Source: Nemania diffusa (taxonomy: Eukaryota; Ascomycota; Sordariomycetes; Xylariales; Xylariaceae). Taken from it: DNA of 64,000 nucleotides. The notes beneath the pieces were generated by a model, which made no database searches, was not told the DNA's origin, and was given only the letters and a program-made list of their open reading frames with translations. Numbering within the stretch: position 1 is the stretch's first letter; each line of letters starts with the position of its first letter. The stretch is from contig JBBPUQ010000001.1 of NCBI GenBank assembly GCA_038501195.1, forward strand, positions 3,844,001 through 3,908,000, in the 5' to 3' direction. The position numbers and the translations under genes are program-made. Shown here one piece after another: positions 23,113 through 35,746 of the stretch.

Positions 23113-26100
23113 ATGATGGATGCTACTGCTGCTAGCACTAGCAACAGCGCCGGCAAGAAGGCTGCTGTCAAACTCGTGCCCAAGAAGTTTGCTGTCACGG
23201 GGCGTTGGAGGAAGCAACCTTCAAACGAAAGCTTCCGGTCATTAGCGAGCACCGAGAACGAGGAATATCCCCGCGGGCGCCGCCCCAGCACCCGTGGGAG
23301 CGAGCGAGGGGCCTCTAAACCCGGCTCCTTGTTAACGACTCAGTCTAACGAATCGGCTGGGAACGATGACGACAACAACAACGAAAACACCGCCGATGGT
23401 GCCGATGGTGTCGAGGCCGGTAGCGCTGGTTACGATGCTGCTGCGCGGGGCTCAGAACAGGAATTGTGAGTCGATTCGTTCATTCACCGCATCTCTTTTA
23501 TACACGTTTCTACATTCATGGTGTTCTGTCTCGTCTCGTCTTATTTCATCTCATAACCACCTATCTACCCAATGTCCTTCAATGATACCTCCCACATGCA
23601 GCATGGCATGCAGCGTAAGGTTCCTACATACATAAATCTGTATGTACTCTGCGCAGTACGCATATATAATACCGATACAGAATGTTCCTTGAAGATATGA
23701 TGATACATGCACACCCATCCGCTCTTACGAATCAATCAGACTCATACTACCTACCTACTCCCAGTCTGCCTATTTTTTTCTCCATGCTTCCCATTTTTCT
23801 TTATAACACATACATACATACATACCTGTTTTGGCTTCGTCACCTCGTACAATACTATTTATCTACCTCGCGTAACAAGACTTGTTATGTTCACGGTGTT
23901 TCTAAGGTTCTATCTAGAAAACACTACCTACATGGTATCTTGCGTAGCATCTTTAGAACCATGTACCTAGCCTAAAGCTGAGCGAGCTAGCCTCTAGTGT
24001 GGACTACCAGGCAGTGCCTAGGATCATCGCCATTAACGCATGCAGTACCTACCTAGGATAGGTTCCCGGTACACTTGCGTCTCCTTCGTAACCCCTAAAC
24101 TCAACCAAATCAATCCCCTGTCATCCCACTATCTACCTCTGTAGGTCAAGTACTTAGCTGCCTACCTCGACATATAGGTAGGTACTTACCTACCACCTAC
24201 CTAAGCGTATTTCCTGCCAATGATGCAACGTCACTGCCTCCATACATGATACCTCACTCTTCCAAGGTTCTCTTCCTATGCATAGCTTTGATCTCCCATC
24301 GTCCTTGAACCAACACGTACATGCATTCTCATTTGCCAGACTAGCCACTGGAAAGACACTACCTCCCCGACTGTTATTCTAATTTGTACGTCTAGGCGGC
24401 CCGCTGTGCCCTCAACCCATCCATCACAGATCGGTCATTTGACAACTTCGTCGCCCATCATACAGGCCGACCACCTTCCTGAGGTCCAAACTTTGGACCA
24501 GCAAGAGAGCCTGGAGAGTCTCTCGCGATCTACCACCTTCTCTGTTGCCTCTAGTGACCAATCTCACGAGGTAGCACGTACCTTGTCGACCAGCAAGACT
24601 GGCTTACACCCTCCCTCCGACGCACCTTCACGCCGCTCAAGATCGCCCGCTGGTAGGATTAAGGACGCCTTTCTAGGCAAGAGGGGTACAAGTGCAGCAT
24701 CAAGGGGTCAAAGTGACGAACGCCAGGGCCGAGAAGCCCCGACCGACTTAGATTCCCGGCCGAGCTCAGCGGCTCTTTCACAAGCCGACACCCAGGGCGA
24801 CGATACACTAGCGTCCGATTCAGCATCTCGCAAACCTCGGAGGAAGAAAAGCCTGCCGCCCCTCGAAATATCAGCCCGGCCACATACTCCCCCGTCTTCC
24901 GATTCCGCCCGCCCGGTGATCGTCAACACTCCTCCTACTCCGGTCGAATCATCCGCACCGAAAAATAGAAATCTCCCTGTCGCCAACCCCAATGTAGTTG
25001 TATCGCCATCAGGCAACATGATATCGCATAGGAGGGCGAGATCAGGTTCAGCAACGAGCATCGGCCCCAGCAAGCTTTCTAATATCGTATCAGCTCCTCT
25101 GACGCCTACGCCAGAAAACGCTGTTCCACCGACACCAGGTGCGGGGTTCTTTTCTAGCGTATTGTCGGCCGCACAGAACGCTGCTAGTACCTTGAGTACC
25201 ACTATCACAAACACTACTATGAATTCGAGCGGTAATAGGCCAAAGTCGAGTGCTTCGAAGGAGATACAACCTGCCAGCGACGATAGGGTCGAAGTTGAAT
25301 CACCTGCAGAGGAGTTGAAGAATTCGAACATGAGTGATAAGGAACCTGCTGTTAAGACTCTGGGTATGGGCGATCTCAGCCTTAGTCAGTTGGGATTCCA
25401 GGAGGCCGCAAGCCCAGCTCCCACTCCTACAGCTTCAAGATTTACTAAAGCCGCCACTGAGTCTCGGGAACGTTCAGAATCAGCACCTGTTGGCCCCGAA
25501 ACTACACCTAACAATGGCGACAGTCAACCTGATGACTTGAGCGTGGATCGGCCTAGGTCGCTGTATGACTATGCCAATACTACACCGCCAACTAGTGTCT
25601 ACGAAGGTGAGGCTAGCGTTCATCGTACTTCAAGCATACGGAGCGCCCTCTCCAAGACGAAAAGACGTAAGCGAGGAAGCACAGGAGGTACGACAGGCAC
25701 TGTAACCACTATTGGTGCCGCTATCGCCGCAGCCAATGCTTCGGTAGCTCACCCTTCAGCAGCTGGTAGCACCCCTAAACTCACAGGATTCGCTGTCGCG
25801 AGTAAGAAACGCAATCGGGATTTCCACGTCCTGTTCAAAAGTGTCCCAGACGATGATTATCTTATCGAAGACTATAGTTGTGCTTTGCAACGAGAGATTC
25901 TTGCTCATGGGAGGCTCTATGTATCTGAAGGGCATCTATGCTTCAGCAGCAACATCCTAGGATGGGTCACCACGCTAGTTATGAGTTTCGACGAAATTGT
26001 ATCAGTAGAGAAAAGGAGCACGGCTCTGGTTTTCAAAAACGGCCTCATGATCTCAACGTTACATGCGAAGCATGTGTTTGCAAGTTTCACCAGCCGTGAT

Positions 26101-27713
26101 TCTACGTACGACTTGATAGTCGACATCTGGAAGCTCGGTCATCCAACTCTACGTAGCTCACTCAACGGTGTCTCGCTTGAGGAAACGGGTGGAGACAAAA
26201 CAGAGAAAGTCGATGATGGAGAGGGAGTACCCGGAAGTCGGAGTGGATCCGGGTCTGAAGATGACGACACCGAAGACGACGAAGATGTCTATGATGAGGA
26301 TCTAGAAGATGATGATGTTCCTGTGGAGACCCAAGCAACAGACTTAGGTCTAACAGAGACCGATGGAGAGAAAGCCGTGTCTAGGAAAGTATCTGGTGCT
26401 GTGGCACTCAATGGAGCCGCTGTTGACAAGGCAGATGCTGCACCATCGTCAAGTGTCGCTGATTTCCCCGGTCCTGCTACCCACGGGCCAACTGAGTGCG
26501 GCGATCCAGAAAGCCACTTTGAAGTAGTAATTGGTGATGATATTATCGCTGCCCCTCTGGGCAAAGTTTACAATTTCATTTTCGGCCCCACGTCCGTCTC
26601 ATGGATGTCCAAATGGTTGACAAACGAGCAGAAGTGTACCGAGTTACAGATGGAGGATAAGAAGGGGTTATCTCAGGATAATAAGAGTCGAGTTTACTCG
26701 TACATCAAGCCTTTATACGCATCGCTAGGGCCGAAGCAAACCAAGTGCATTGTTACCGAGACAATGGAACATATTGACTTCGAGAAGGCGGTCAATGTAC
26801 TTGTCACCACACAAACACCCGACGTGCCGAACGGGAATCTCTTTAGTGTCAAGACTAAGTATTGTCTCTTCTGGGCGGAAAATAATTCAACTCGCGTAAC
26901 GATGAACTGTACCATTGAATGGACTGGTAAGAGCTGGTTGAAGGGTAAGGGTTCATCTTTTTGTCAATGTTTCTGTTAATTAACTGATCATCAACAGGCG
27001 CTATTGAGAAAGGTGCTAAGGACGGCCAAGCACAGTATTGGAAAGATCTTCTTGCTAGTCTAAAGACTGCCGTCTCTTCTCGAGCTCGCACCGCTACTCT
27101 TAATGGGACCGTTAAGGGCAAGAAGAAGAAGACTAAGGGCAAGCTAAACCATGCTTCTAAGGACTCTCTCAGAGGCCCAACCGACTCAGCGTCTCCAAAA
27201 ACTCATGATTGGGGCCTGTTTGAGCCCCTGCATGGCATTCTAGGGCCATTATTCGATATTCTTAAACCAGTCATGACTGGCAATGTAGTGTATGGCCTTC
27301 TTGTTGGACTACTCGTTTCGACGTGGTTCGGCTTCGGGTTCAATAGCCAACACAGAGGTGTTGGCTACGGACGAGACATGGCGTTTTCTAACTACCCCGA
27401 GCGTGCTGTGGCATACGAAGAAATATGGAGGAGAGAAGAGAGTGATCTATGGGACTGGCTAGAAGAGAGAGTTGGGTTTCACCGGATGAACGAGGGTGCA
27501 ACGCACATCCGCAAACGAGTAGCAGAGCCGCGGACGATGGAAGGAAAGTTACAAGAGGATCGTATGAGCGAGAGAGAGGTGGAAGAAGCAATAAGAATTA
27601 CGGAGGATAAACTTCACATCCTGAAATCCGTAATCGACCGTAAAAAGGATAAAACCAAGCCTAAATCTGCAGGAAACGATAGGCCAACCGCCAACCCTAT
27701 AACCGAAAGGTAA
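23113..27713 (+). CDS. Membrane-anchored sterol-transfer protein, GRAM-VASt-TM (Lam/Ltc family)
   Basis: Exons 23113-23465, 24396-26944 and 26998-27713 join in exact frame to 1,205 aa. The N-terminal ~580 residues are Ser/Thr/Pro-rich and disordered, with a basic start (RWRKQPSNESFRSL). A GRAM domain lies at about 585-700 (DFHVLFKSVPDDDYLIEDYSC ... GRLYVSEGHLCFSSNILGW). An acidic tract follows (~738-765). A single VASt/StART-like domain is at about 820-990 (DIIAAPLGKVYNFIFG, MNCTIEWTGKSW, KGAKDGQAQYW). One transmembrane helix is at about 1061-1081 (VVYGLLVGLLVSTWFG), then a charged tail. Family members sit in the ER at contact sites and move sterol to the plasma membrane or other organelles. 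One VASt domain resembles Lam5/Lam6 rather than Ysp2/Lam4. Intron 1 is unusually long (930 nt), so an extra internal exon or alternative start in exon 2 cannot be excluded. Confidence 0.9.
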
Positions 27714-29375
27714 CAGTTTGGAATAGCGGTTTGCGGTGGAGTCGGGGTTGACAAACAGTACGCAATAACAGATTCGATAATCATTACTACACTTACAATA
27801 GCCGACCAGACGACGCCACGACGAAGCATATTTTGTTGAGTACATATATACCTTGTATATTAATTGACTAAAATCTTGTTAGCACCCATGCCCTGCATAC
27901 CAATGACTGTGTCAGATGAAGATTGTCTCCCTACATAAACTACTCTTGAGGGTTTTTTTTGGACGGGGGAGGGGGGTGCTATGGCTGTTATAGGAATTAA
28001 TTCAACAATTCTGTGAGCTGTAGGTAACGAAATTGACCTGTCTAGTCATAAGCCTTAGGAAGAGGATATTTAACAGCTACCCTATAAGGCGCTATTGTCA
28101 CTATTTCTACCTAATGACTACCTCGCGACAATAGTGCTTATATTTAGTATCTGCAAATCTCAGGTGACATGTACTATATATATGTTATTAACTATAGCTA
28201 GCCAACAATATAGGTAGTGGGATGGATACCTGCGTCGACAGAAACTTATTTCACCGTTATACTTATACATATAGTATTAAGTGCTAAATAGGGAGTCCAA
28301 CCTAATGAAAATAGAGGATTCATTAGCATGTGAGGTACCTGCTATATAACCTCATCAGAGGGCTAGTTTTCTACTCGGCTTCAAAGTCGACCTCAAAAGA
28401 GCAGGCATAACCGGCCGCGAAAACTAATGTACACGCCCCCACCTACGCGTGCTCGCCAGACTTCAAAGTATTTAAAGTAAGAGACAGATTCGGGGGTTGC
28501 ATTGTTAGACTACCTAGTTAATGATGTTGAAATACTGGTGGTCTACTGAGAGAATTAGTAGAGCCAAAATCTTTTTCATCAAATGAGGCATTGGCAATCA
28601 TTAGCGGGCGCTGTAACCTAATTGACGAGGTTGCCCAAAAGTTGGCGTGATATAATCACCTTGAGGTATCAGTTGACACATGGTATTTTATTTCATATAA
28701 CCAACCCGGCGAGGAGTAGATTATACATAACAGAGGTAGCTATAGATCACAGTATATTACTTCACTCATAATTCACTCATAATTCACTCATAATTCACTC
28801 GAGTTCTTTAATATTATTGTGTAACATCTGTCGATGGGGAATTGTCTTTGCGCGACAACATCTGAATGTTAGATTTTCCCCCCTCTACCCTTTATCAATA
28901 TTCGGAAGTCTAGTCATAATTCCAACTCAGTAGCTAATGACTTTTAATCATCCAATATGGACTTGGATCAATTTACCCGCACCGAAATAGTATAGAGCTA
29001 GAGGGACTCTAAGGGCTAATCACTGTGCAGAAATAATATTCCTAGCGATCTCACCAATGGATTTTTCCATAGATAACGTTGTCATGGGCCATAGGCACTA
29101 ATATCTTTATAGCGTCGCCCTCGTAGCCAGTACAGTTCTCTTACATTTGTCGATAGTACAATGTGCTATAAAGAACCATTAGTTCTCGATATGGAACACC
29201 TGATGCCTTCCAAATGGACTGGTTCTTCGCTCCGTTACTATCTGAAAGGGCTGAACCTATGTTGTTCAAGACTGTCTCTGGTGAGATTACTCCTCTCAGT
29301 GCTGATGCTTCCATCCGCACCCACACGCAACAGGACAGGCCATATAGAGTCAAAACTTGGCATGGCTCGAGAACC
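27714..29375. other. Convergent intergenic region, 1.66 kb
   Basis: Between convergent Lam-family and Bbc1 genes. AT-rich with no supported gene. A T8/G-rich run (T then GGGGGAGGGGGG) lies at about 27,953-27,976, and an 11-bp tandem repeat at 28761-28800. Confidence 0.5.
28761..28800. repeat. Minisatellite, 11-bp unit TTCACTCATAA x 3.6
   Basis: Three perfect copies (28761-28771, 28772-28782, 28783-28793) and a partial fourth (28794-28800). It lies in noncoding DNA. Confidence 0.95.
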
Positions 29376-32300
29376 CTAGTCTTTCGAACTCCATCCCACC
29401 CAGGTGCGCGGCATCACGCGCCAGATCTTGACCTCACCACTCCTCAGGTCTTCCAGCTTGTAGCTCTCTTGTTTGACCTTCTTGTTTTCCCGGCCTTGCT
29501 CCCACACGCGCACCTTCTTTTTCGTGCCATCCCACTCAGCGACGATTCCAACATGATCTGGTTTGCCCACTTCTGTCGTATACTTGGCATGCATCGGTCC
29601 ATGTTTCCCTTGGAATTTAGCATTGCGGATAGAAATAATATCACCGGGTCTAATCTCGTCGTTTAACTGTGTTGATGCGTTGGCTAGGTTGGCATAAACT
29701 AGTGCGCCGTAGGCACGGCTGCCAACAGGTAGCAAAACTTCCTTAAGAGGTCGAAGAAGCTCGTGAATAAGGGCATACGGCGTTCCGTCACCTACAACAG
29801 AGTCCTTTTTCGAAGCAACTGAGTGAGCAAGTCGCCGGCCAAATCTCTCGTATGCTTCTTCTAACTCATCTTGCCGCAAAGATCGAGGAGGGGGCTCGTG
29901 TCGTTGGTCAAGTTCGGTTTGGGAAGGATCCTTGGGATCATAGCGAATGGTGATAGTGGTCTGTGAATAGTCTTGGAATAGAATTAGAACTTCCTTTGTG
30001 ACAAATTTCCGTCCGTCCTCAGTTGATTTTGACTCAGTGCTCTCCGTATATATGTCCTTTCGCCCTTGGAAGGCTGGTGGGAGTCCATTCCGCGGGAGCC
30101 ACCATTGCGTATACGTAGCCAAGTCAATCTCGCCCGCCATGAAAGCAGTTTCCATAGAGATAGAATGACGGCTCAAATCCATCGATCGTTTGGCGACGGA
30201 TGGCCTAAGAATATCTGAAGACTTTCTCGGTGCTCTTGAGCTAGTTGGTGTTAAAGGAGGTGCTCGACGGTCTATAGAGGATAGTGGCGGAGGAGGTGGC
30301 GGAGCTTGGTACGGCGCATAATCCTCTCCCTCCTCCTGCATGGGCGTACTATGAGATGGAGCAGGAGGTGTCTCTATAGCGTTGTAGTTATAAGGATCAT
30401 AATCGTCATCATCATATGTATACGGGGCCGGTTTAGGCGGAGGCGGAGGAGCAGCTCTAGGACTGTCGACTGACGCCCTTGCGCGTGGAGCAGGTTGGCT
30501 AGGAATTGGCGGTGGGCCTACTCGAGGGACATCCACTGAAGCCCTGAAAGTTGACGCAAGTGGCGTAGGAATCGGAGGTGGGATAACTCTAGGCGCAATA
30601 CCGCTCGGGGCTGTGGGTGGAATTGTAGGTGCCAATTCAGTAGCTGGAGGGCCTGCTAAAGAGTTATCGTCAAAGCTCGACCCCCTTGCATGAGCCTTCA
30701 GAGCGTCCTTATGGTGCACAGAAGACACGATATCAGTGTCATAATCGCCTTCATACTCAGTAGCTTCTTCCTCTTCCTCGCCATTGTCTAGCCGACCGGG
30801 TTTCATAGGTGTTCCAATCCGTTCGTCAGCAGTGGAGGCACGACTTAGCATGGCGCTAGGGGGTAGAGGAGGCGGCGGTCTTGACTGCGTTGGCGCAGGA
30901 GGAGCAATACTGGGAATTGGAGGGGGAGGGCGGCTACTCCTTTTACTTTGTTGCGGAGACAAGCCTGGTGAGACTGGGGACTGTTCCTCTCCTAGATAAG
31001 AGTTGCGATTATCACTCGAAAAGCGAGGCGACATTGGCAGGGGAGGTGATGCCATAGGTACTGTAGGGCTCGTTGGAGATATTTCGGCTTTGGGAGCCTC
31101 AGGTGGTTTTGAAGTGTTCTCGGACATTTCATCATCAGATTCTGAGCCAATGCTAGGCGAGATGACGGCTGCTGGTGGAGGAGGTGGGGGAGGAGGCCGA
31201 GCTTAGGACAAACTTAGTTTCCATTGATTTTTAGAATAATTAACTGAGGACTTACCGTCTACAGGTATGGGTGGTGGTGCTGGGCGCCCTCCAGGAATCG
31301 GTGGCGGGGCTCCAGTCATTTGCGATGCGACTACATTATGTTAGTTATAGTTCAGAGTTGAGCTCACGCGCCGAGGTGTTCGTCGACCTACCTTCAGGCT
31401 CTGAGCTTGTCTCGTCGCCTATCGGGGTTGAAGCGGCTTCTTCTTCGGCCGGTTCTTGCTTTTGTTCGGGTTCAGGGGCTGCTTCTGGTTGTCTCAACTT
31501 TCCCATTCCCGGAAGTGCCATCATCATGGGTATCGGGGGCGCTGTCATTCTTGGAGAAGACGATCCTTCTCCCATTCCGCTAGGTCGTCGCTCTACGGGA
31601 ATAGGAGGTTTGGGTTTCTTCACAGGAAGACCACCTAGACCCATCATGCCTGGCGGTCCAAACATACCAGCCATGCCCATACCGCCGCTCATCTTCGCCA
31701 TCCGCGCACGGAGCTCTTCTTTTCGCCTGACTTCCGGATCAACGTCATCCTCCTCATCCTGTTCCTCCTCTCCGTCTTCTCCGGTGGTCTGTTCTTCAGG
31801 CATAGAACCATCACCTGAATTTGGGGATTTAAGTTTTTCATCGCCGCCGTCATGCGTGGTGAGGTCCTCTTGGCTTTCCATAGTGTCGCCGACCCCTGAT
31901 GTGTCCATTTTATTTTCATTATTTTCAACAGGTTCAGTAGATGTGCGGCTAATATTTAAAGATTGCCTGGTAGACGGAGGCTCATCTACGGAGTTCTTCC
32001 TATTAATGTCCGTCGAATCTTTTCGATCTACCGGAAGTGGTGGCGCCACAGCTTGGTCCACAGTAGTCGTCTCAGATGGAGTGTTCTTGTCAATGCGCTT
32101 TTTCGGTGGTCGCGCGGGCTTTTCCTTCTTCGCGACGGCTCCCGCAAGTCGTTGGGCCGCCTCTGCTTGTTGTTTTTGAAGGAGTGCAATTCTTTCCTTT
32201 AGGGTGGTAGGCTTGGGTTGGTCTTCGTCCCGGGGCTCAGAGTCCATGGCGGGCATAGGTTTGGCTTTCTCGGCAGTGTCAATAGATTCTACTGGTGTTT

Positions 32301-33105
32301 CCTTTATCTCAGGGTCCCCCTCTCTACGATAGATTCTTGTAACAGGAGCTTCTCGCGGTGGAGGCACATAGGCGTGTCTGCTGGGTGGCGGCGCAACGAA
32401 TGGCTTCTTGATGAAGCTGGAGGAGCCAGAACTCAGCCCACTAGGCTTGAAAGGGGCTATCGGCGGAGCAGCCGGCTTGTTGAAGGCTGCAATGCGGTCT
32501 CTAAAAGAATTGCTCGCAGGCTTTTGGGCTAAGGGTGGCGGTGGGGAGCGAGTTTGAGCTGGAGGAGGCGATTTTGGCTGCGGAGGAGCATCCACACTTG
32601 GAGAGCCAACTGAGTCGACTTCTTTAGACTCAATAGGGGCAGGTGCTGGTACAGGCGCAATTTCAGGTGGGTTGGCAACGGGAACAGGAGGTGCCTCAGG
32701 GGGGTGAGATTGGTCGACCGGCGGTGCTTGCGGTATAGCCACAGGTGACTCGTTATGAAAATCTCCTGACTGTGTCTCTACCGGCGCCTCTTCAACTGGC
32801 GGCTGAGGGGGTGCGGCGGCAGCGGGCGGGGGAGAGGGAGGAGCAGCGGGAGGAGCAGGCTCTGGATCCCTTTTGCGAGCTCGAATCGGACGCGGCGGCG
32901 CAGTAGGTTCGAACTTTTCGACGAAATTTCGGGGGAAAATACCCTCTTGCTTCACGCCCGTGTCGTCGACGTACTCGCCCCCGTACCATTCGGGGTCTTC
33001 TTCATCGGTAACTGTGATAATCTGGCCGACAGGGAAAGGAAGGTCGTCTTCATGGCCCGATGTATACTCGTAGATAGCCCTAACTTTGAACAGCGCAACA
33101 GCCAT
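29376..33105 (-). CDS. BBC1: SH3-domain actin-patch protein Bbc1
   Basis: Minus-strand exons 31392-33105, 31256-31330 and 29376-31201 join in exact frame to 1,204 aa. An SH3 domain covers residues about 3-66 (ALFKVRAIYEYTS, EEDPEWYGGEY, GIFPRNFVEKFEP). The long middle is Pro-rich with many PPPPP and PPPIP stretches, acidic patches and short coiled segments (LKERIALLQKQQAEAAQRL). The C-terminal ~260 residues (from about 945: EIDLATYTQWWLP ... FGRRLAHS ... RPGDIISIRNAKF ... VGIVAEWDG ... KIWRVMPRTWVGW) match the conserved AIM3/BBC1 C-terminal domain with a papain-like fold. In yeast Bbc1 binds type I myosin and Las17/WASP and restrains actin assembly at endocytic sites. Exons 2 and 3 extend the polyproline region. 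Architecture and length agree with filamentous fungal Bbc1. Confidence 0.9.
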
Positions 33106-33386
33106 TGTGTCTTAGCGTCGTACACAAGGCACGACTCTAGGATGACAAGGTGGGTATTGAGCTTGACGTGAGTATGAAATGTGATGGGATGGCGTGTCTG
33201 TCGCACAAGGTGGCGAGCGCCTATGTAGGGCAGTGTCTTTCTGGGGTAAATGGTCAAGATAGAGGGCGTCAATGAGGAGGTTTGAAACAATGCGGTGAGA
33301 TCTATCGGGATGATCGCGATGCTCAAACTTGGATGGGACGCTTGAGGCTGAGCAATTACGACTAGACTACAGAATAGCCTGTGAAA

Positions 33387-33410
33387 GCTCGTTCGCTCGT
33401 TCGCTCGTTC
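33387..33410. repeat. Tandem octamer GCTCGTTC x 3
   Basis: Three perfect adjacent copies followed by GC, about 280 bp upstream of the BBC1 start. Confidence 0.9.
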
Positions 33411-33633
33411 GCAGGCAGCTAGCCAGGCAGGCCGACGTCAGCGCATGAATGTGTGACAGCTGTTTCTGGCCTGAACTAGGGGGGAAGGGGGGGTATGCAG
33501 ATGTAGTGGTATACAGAATAGACTACCTAGGTCCTAGGCGCATTCGATGTATAGAATACCTCCTACAGCACCGTCTAGCGTAGGCGTAGTAGGTTCAATG
33601 TTCCTATGTGTTTGGGGGAGATCTGACCTACCA

Positions 33634-33654
33634 CAGAATACAGAATACAGAATA
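33634..33654. repeat. Tandem heptamer CAGAATA x 3
   Basis: Three perfect copies; single dispersed copies of the same word also occur nearby (about 33,513 and 33,914). Confidence 0.9.
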
Positions 33655-34423
33655 CGTACACTACCACACTTACGCGTGCCTATCTAGAGGTAGGTATCTA
33701 TACGTAACCCTCCTCTACAAGTAAATAGGCAGGCTACCACAAACGGCGGACCCAAGCTTGACTCGTTTCGCTGAAAGGGGGGGTGGGGGGTGAGCCTTTG
33801 TAGGTAAGTCGGTATGCTGGTCTTGCTTGAAAGACGATGCGATGCATGAACACCGGAGCTGCAGGGTCGTAGTCGTAGTCGTAATTGGGTCGCACTAGCA
33901 GGTGTTCTAGATACAGAATACAGCAACGGGAAAATAAAGTATTAGATTACAGAAGTAGGCATGCAGCTGTATGGCAAACGCTCATTATAGTGACCGTGGC
34001 TCGTTGGTACGGAGTAAAGCATGATGACTGACTGACCTGCTCTCGAATTTGAACCTTTTGATGATAAGTGGGTCTCAAGCATGAGGCGTAACAGGCGGGC
34101 TCACAGGCGGGCGGGCATATTACAGTACGTCTTTAGTCTAGCACCTACCTACCTGCTGAATGCTCATTTGCCTATTCATTTTTGGTGACGCCACTTTCAG
34201 CGCACAGTACCTAGGTAGGTACGGTAAACTGCGTATCTACCTACGTGGGCAGGCAATGACGATGCGAGCGAGGTGTATCTAGGTAGCGTCACACCTGATT
34301 AGATAAGCATCCCTTCCTAAATCTAAATCTTAGGGAATATTGGAACTCTCGCTCCGCTTCGTCTCTGTCCTTCTGTATGTAGACGGACTACCTACCGATT
34401 ACACTATTCACGCGAGACACAAA

Positions 34424-35353
34424 ATGTCTAAATCGACCGATACCCCGAAGGGCATTTTGAAAAGCAAAGGCAGCCCTACTTCAGTCTCCGCCGAAACGCA
34501 TCCGCCCGATCCTCGTGAGGTTGCGATTAAACATGCGCGCATGATCCATTCCCGCAGGGAGGTCGAGGATCAGATCTCGGATTCTATGATCGAACTGTCT
34601 AAGTTCCCCATCGAGCGCGGCCCGCCCTACAATGCCTCCAACCCCGCGCCTGTCGATACCGAATCCTTCAAGAATCTAGTCCGCCTATACCAACCGAGCG
34701 ACTACGACGATCTGATCGAGGAGCGTAATGCGAATGGATTGTGCGGGTACACGCTCTGCCCTAACCCACGGTCTCATGTCTCTGGCGGTAGCACATTTAA
34801 ACTTGTAAACTATGGTCGCAAGGACTTCAATATCGTTCCCAGCCGGGAGCTCGAGAAGTGGTGTTCTCAGAAATGTGCCAAGCGAGCCATGTATGTCAAG
34901 GTGCAGCTAAATGAAACGGCCGCATGGGAACGTGCAGGTATCGCTTCCATACAGATCGAGTTATTTGAGGATGCGCAGACCCCTGCTCCTATCGATGCCA
35001 CCAAGGAACTCGCAAAGGATATCGAAAACATGAAGATTGAGGCGCAACAGAAGACCGCTCAAAATGCGCGAAATCTCGCTCTAGAGAGAGGAGATCGCAC
35101 GGAGAAGCGCAAAACGCCGCAACGCTCCATCAAATTAAGTATCCGGGAGAAACCCGTAAAAGCACCCGCAGCACCGTCACTAGGGCTTAATAGTCAAGGT
35201 CATTTGGTTACGGAAGGCTACAGGACAACTTTCGACCCAAAATCAGAGACAGTCAGCCAAGTTAATAAGAATATAGATGGGGAGGGCATCGTGTCCGAAC
35301 AATCATCTCCCGAGCAGAAACAAAACAATTCACAGTCATCACAAGGTGTTTAG
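34424..35353 (+). CDS. RTR1: RNA polymerase II CTD phosphatase Rtr1/RPAP2 family
   Basis: Single exon, 309 aa. The family zinc-binding core is visible: C107 and C112 in LCGYTLCPN, and C147 and C151 in WCSQKCAKRAMYV, with the helical region AIKHARMIHSRREVEDQISDSM before it and the RLYQPSDYDDLIEERN segment leading into it. Rtr1 removes Ser5 phosphate from the Pol II CTD during the initiation-to-elongation switch and also assists nuclear import of Pol II. The tail (residues ~210-309) is charged and low-complexity. The ATG at 34424 gives a typical family start (KGILK box); an open frame extends further upstream (to 34340) but begins without ATG and is not needed. Confidence 0.9.
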   Translation: MSKSTDTPKGILKSKGSPTSVSAETHPPDPREVAIKHARMIHSRREVEDQISDSMIELSKFPIERGPPYNASNPAPVDTESFKNLVRLYQPSDYDDLIEERNANGLCGYTLCPNPRSHVSGGSTFKLVNYGRKDFNIVPSRELEKWCSQKCAKRAMYVKVQLNETAAWERAGIASIQIELFEDAQTPAPIDATKELAKDIENMKIEAQQKTAQNARNLALERGDRTEKRKTPQRSIKLSIREKPVKAPAAPSLGLNSQGHLVTEGYRTTFDPKSETVSQVNKNIDGEGIVSEQSSPEQKQNNSQSSQGV

Positions 35354-35746
35354 GCAGGTCATTAGCGATATTCCCAAAAGAGAATCTTAGCTTTCTAGTC
35401 ACGGCACAGTCATGCCCTATGACGATGTGTTATATCGATATGTTCGTTCATGTATGCTTGTGAATGAATCACTGAAGTCGTCGACCAAAGGCCAGGTGAA
35501 CTGGATCATCGTAATGTTGCGACCTATGCACACGTCACACGGCTACGTATGGAACGAAACTTGGCCATCAACCATCATCATCCAGCATCAAGCTGCAGAG
35601 TCAGGGACACCGTTGTTCGGAAAATGTTGTTTTGTTTTCGTAGACCTAACGCAGGTACTATCATCCATTTAGACGCCGTAAAGCCATGATGAGCCCAAAT
35701 GTAAATCTCCCGAAACCCCTTACCCATCCATTCCTGCAATATACAT
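35354..35746. other. Convergent 3' region of RTR1 and RPS17
   Basis: Short convergent spacer with no supported gene. The open frames seen here on both strands are short and unrecognised. Confidence 0.5.

Larger units (their letters stand above)
33106..34423. other. Divergent promoter region of BBC1 and RTR1
   Basis: About 1.3 kb with no supported gene. It contains several short repeats: an octamer repeat at 33387-33410, a heptamer repeat at 33634-33654, a G-rich run at about 33,777-33,791, and TAGGTA/TACCTA words at 33,676-33,700 and 34,140-34,245. Confidence 0.5.

Noticed and set aside
24708..25331. 207-codon minus-strand open frame
   Set aside because: Antisense to the Ser/Thr/Pro-rich part of the Lam-family gene; no family features.
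29161..29666. Plus-strand frames of 72-150 codons
   Set aside because: They run across the 3' end of BBC1 on the opposite strand and show no family features.
31271..32179. 302-codon plus-strand open frame
   Set aside because: It is antisense to BBC1 exon 1 and its Ser/Gly-rich content mirrors the Pro-rich coding strand.
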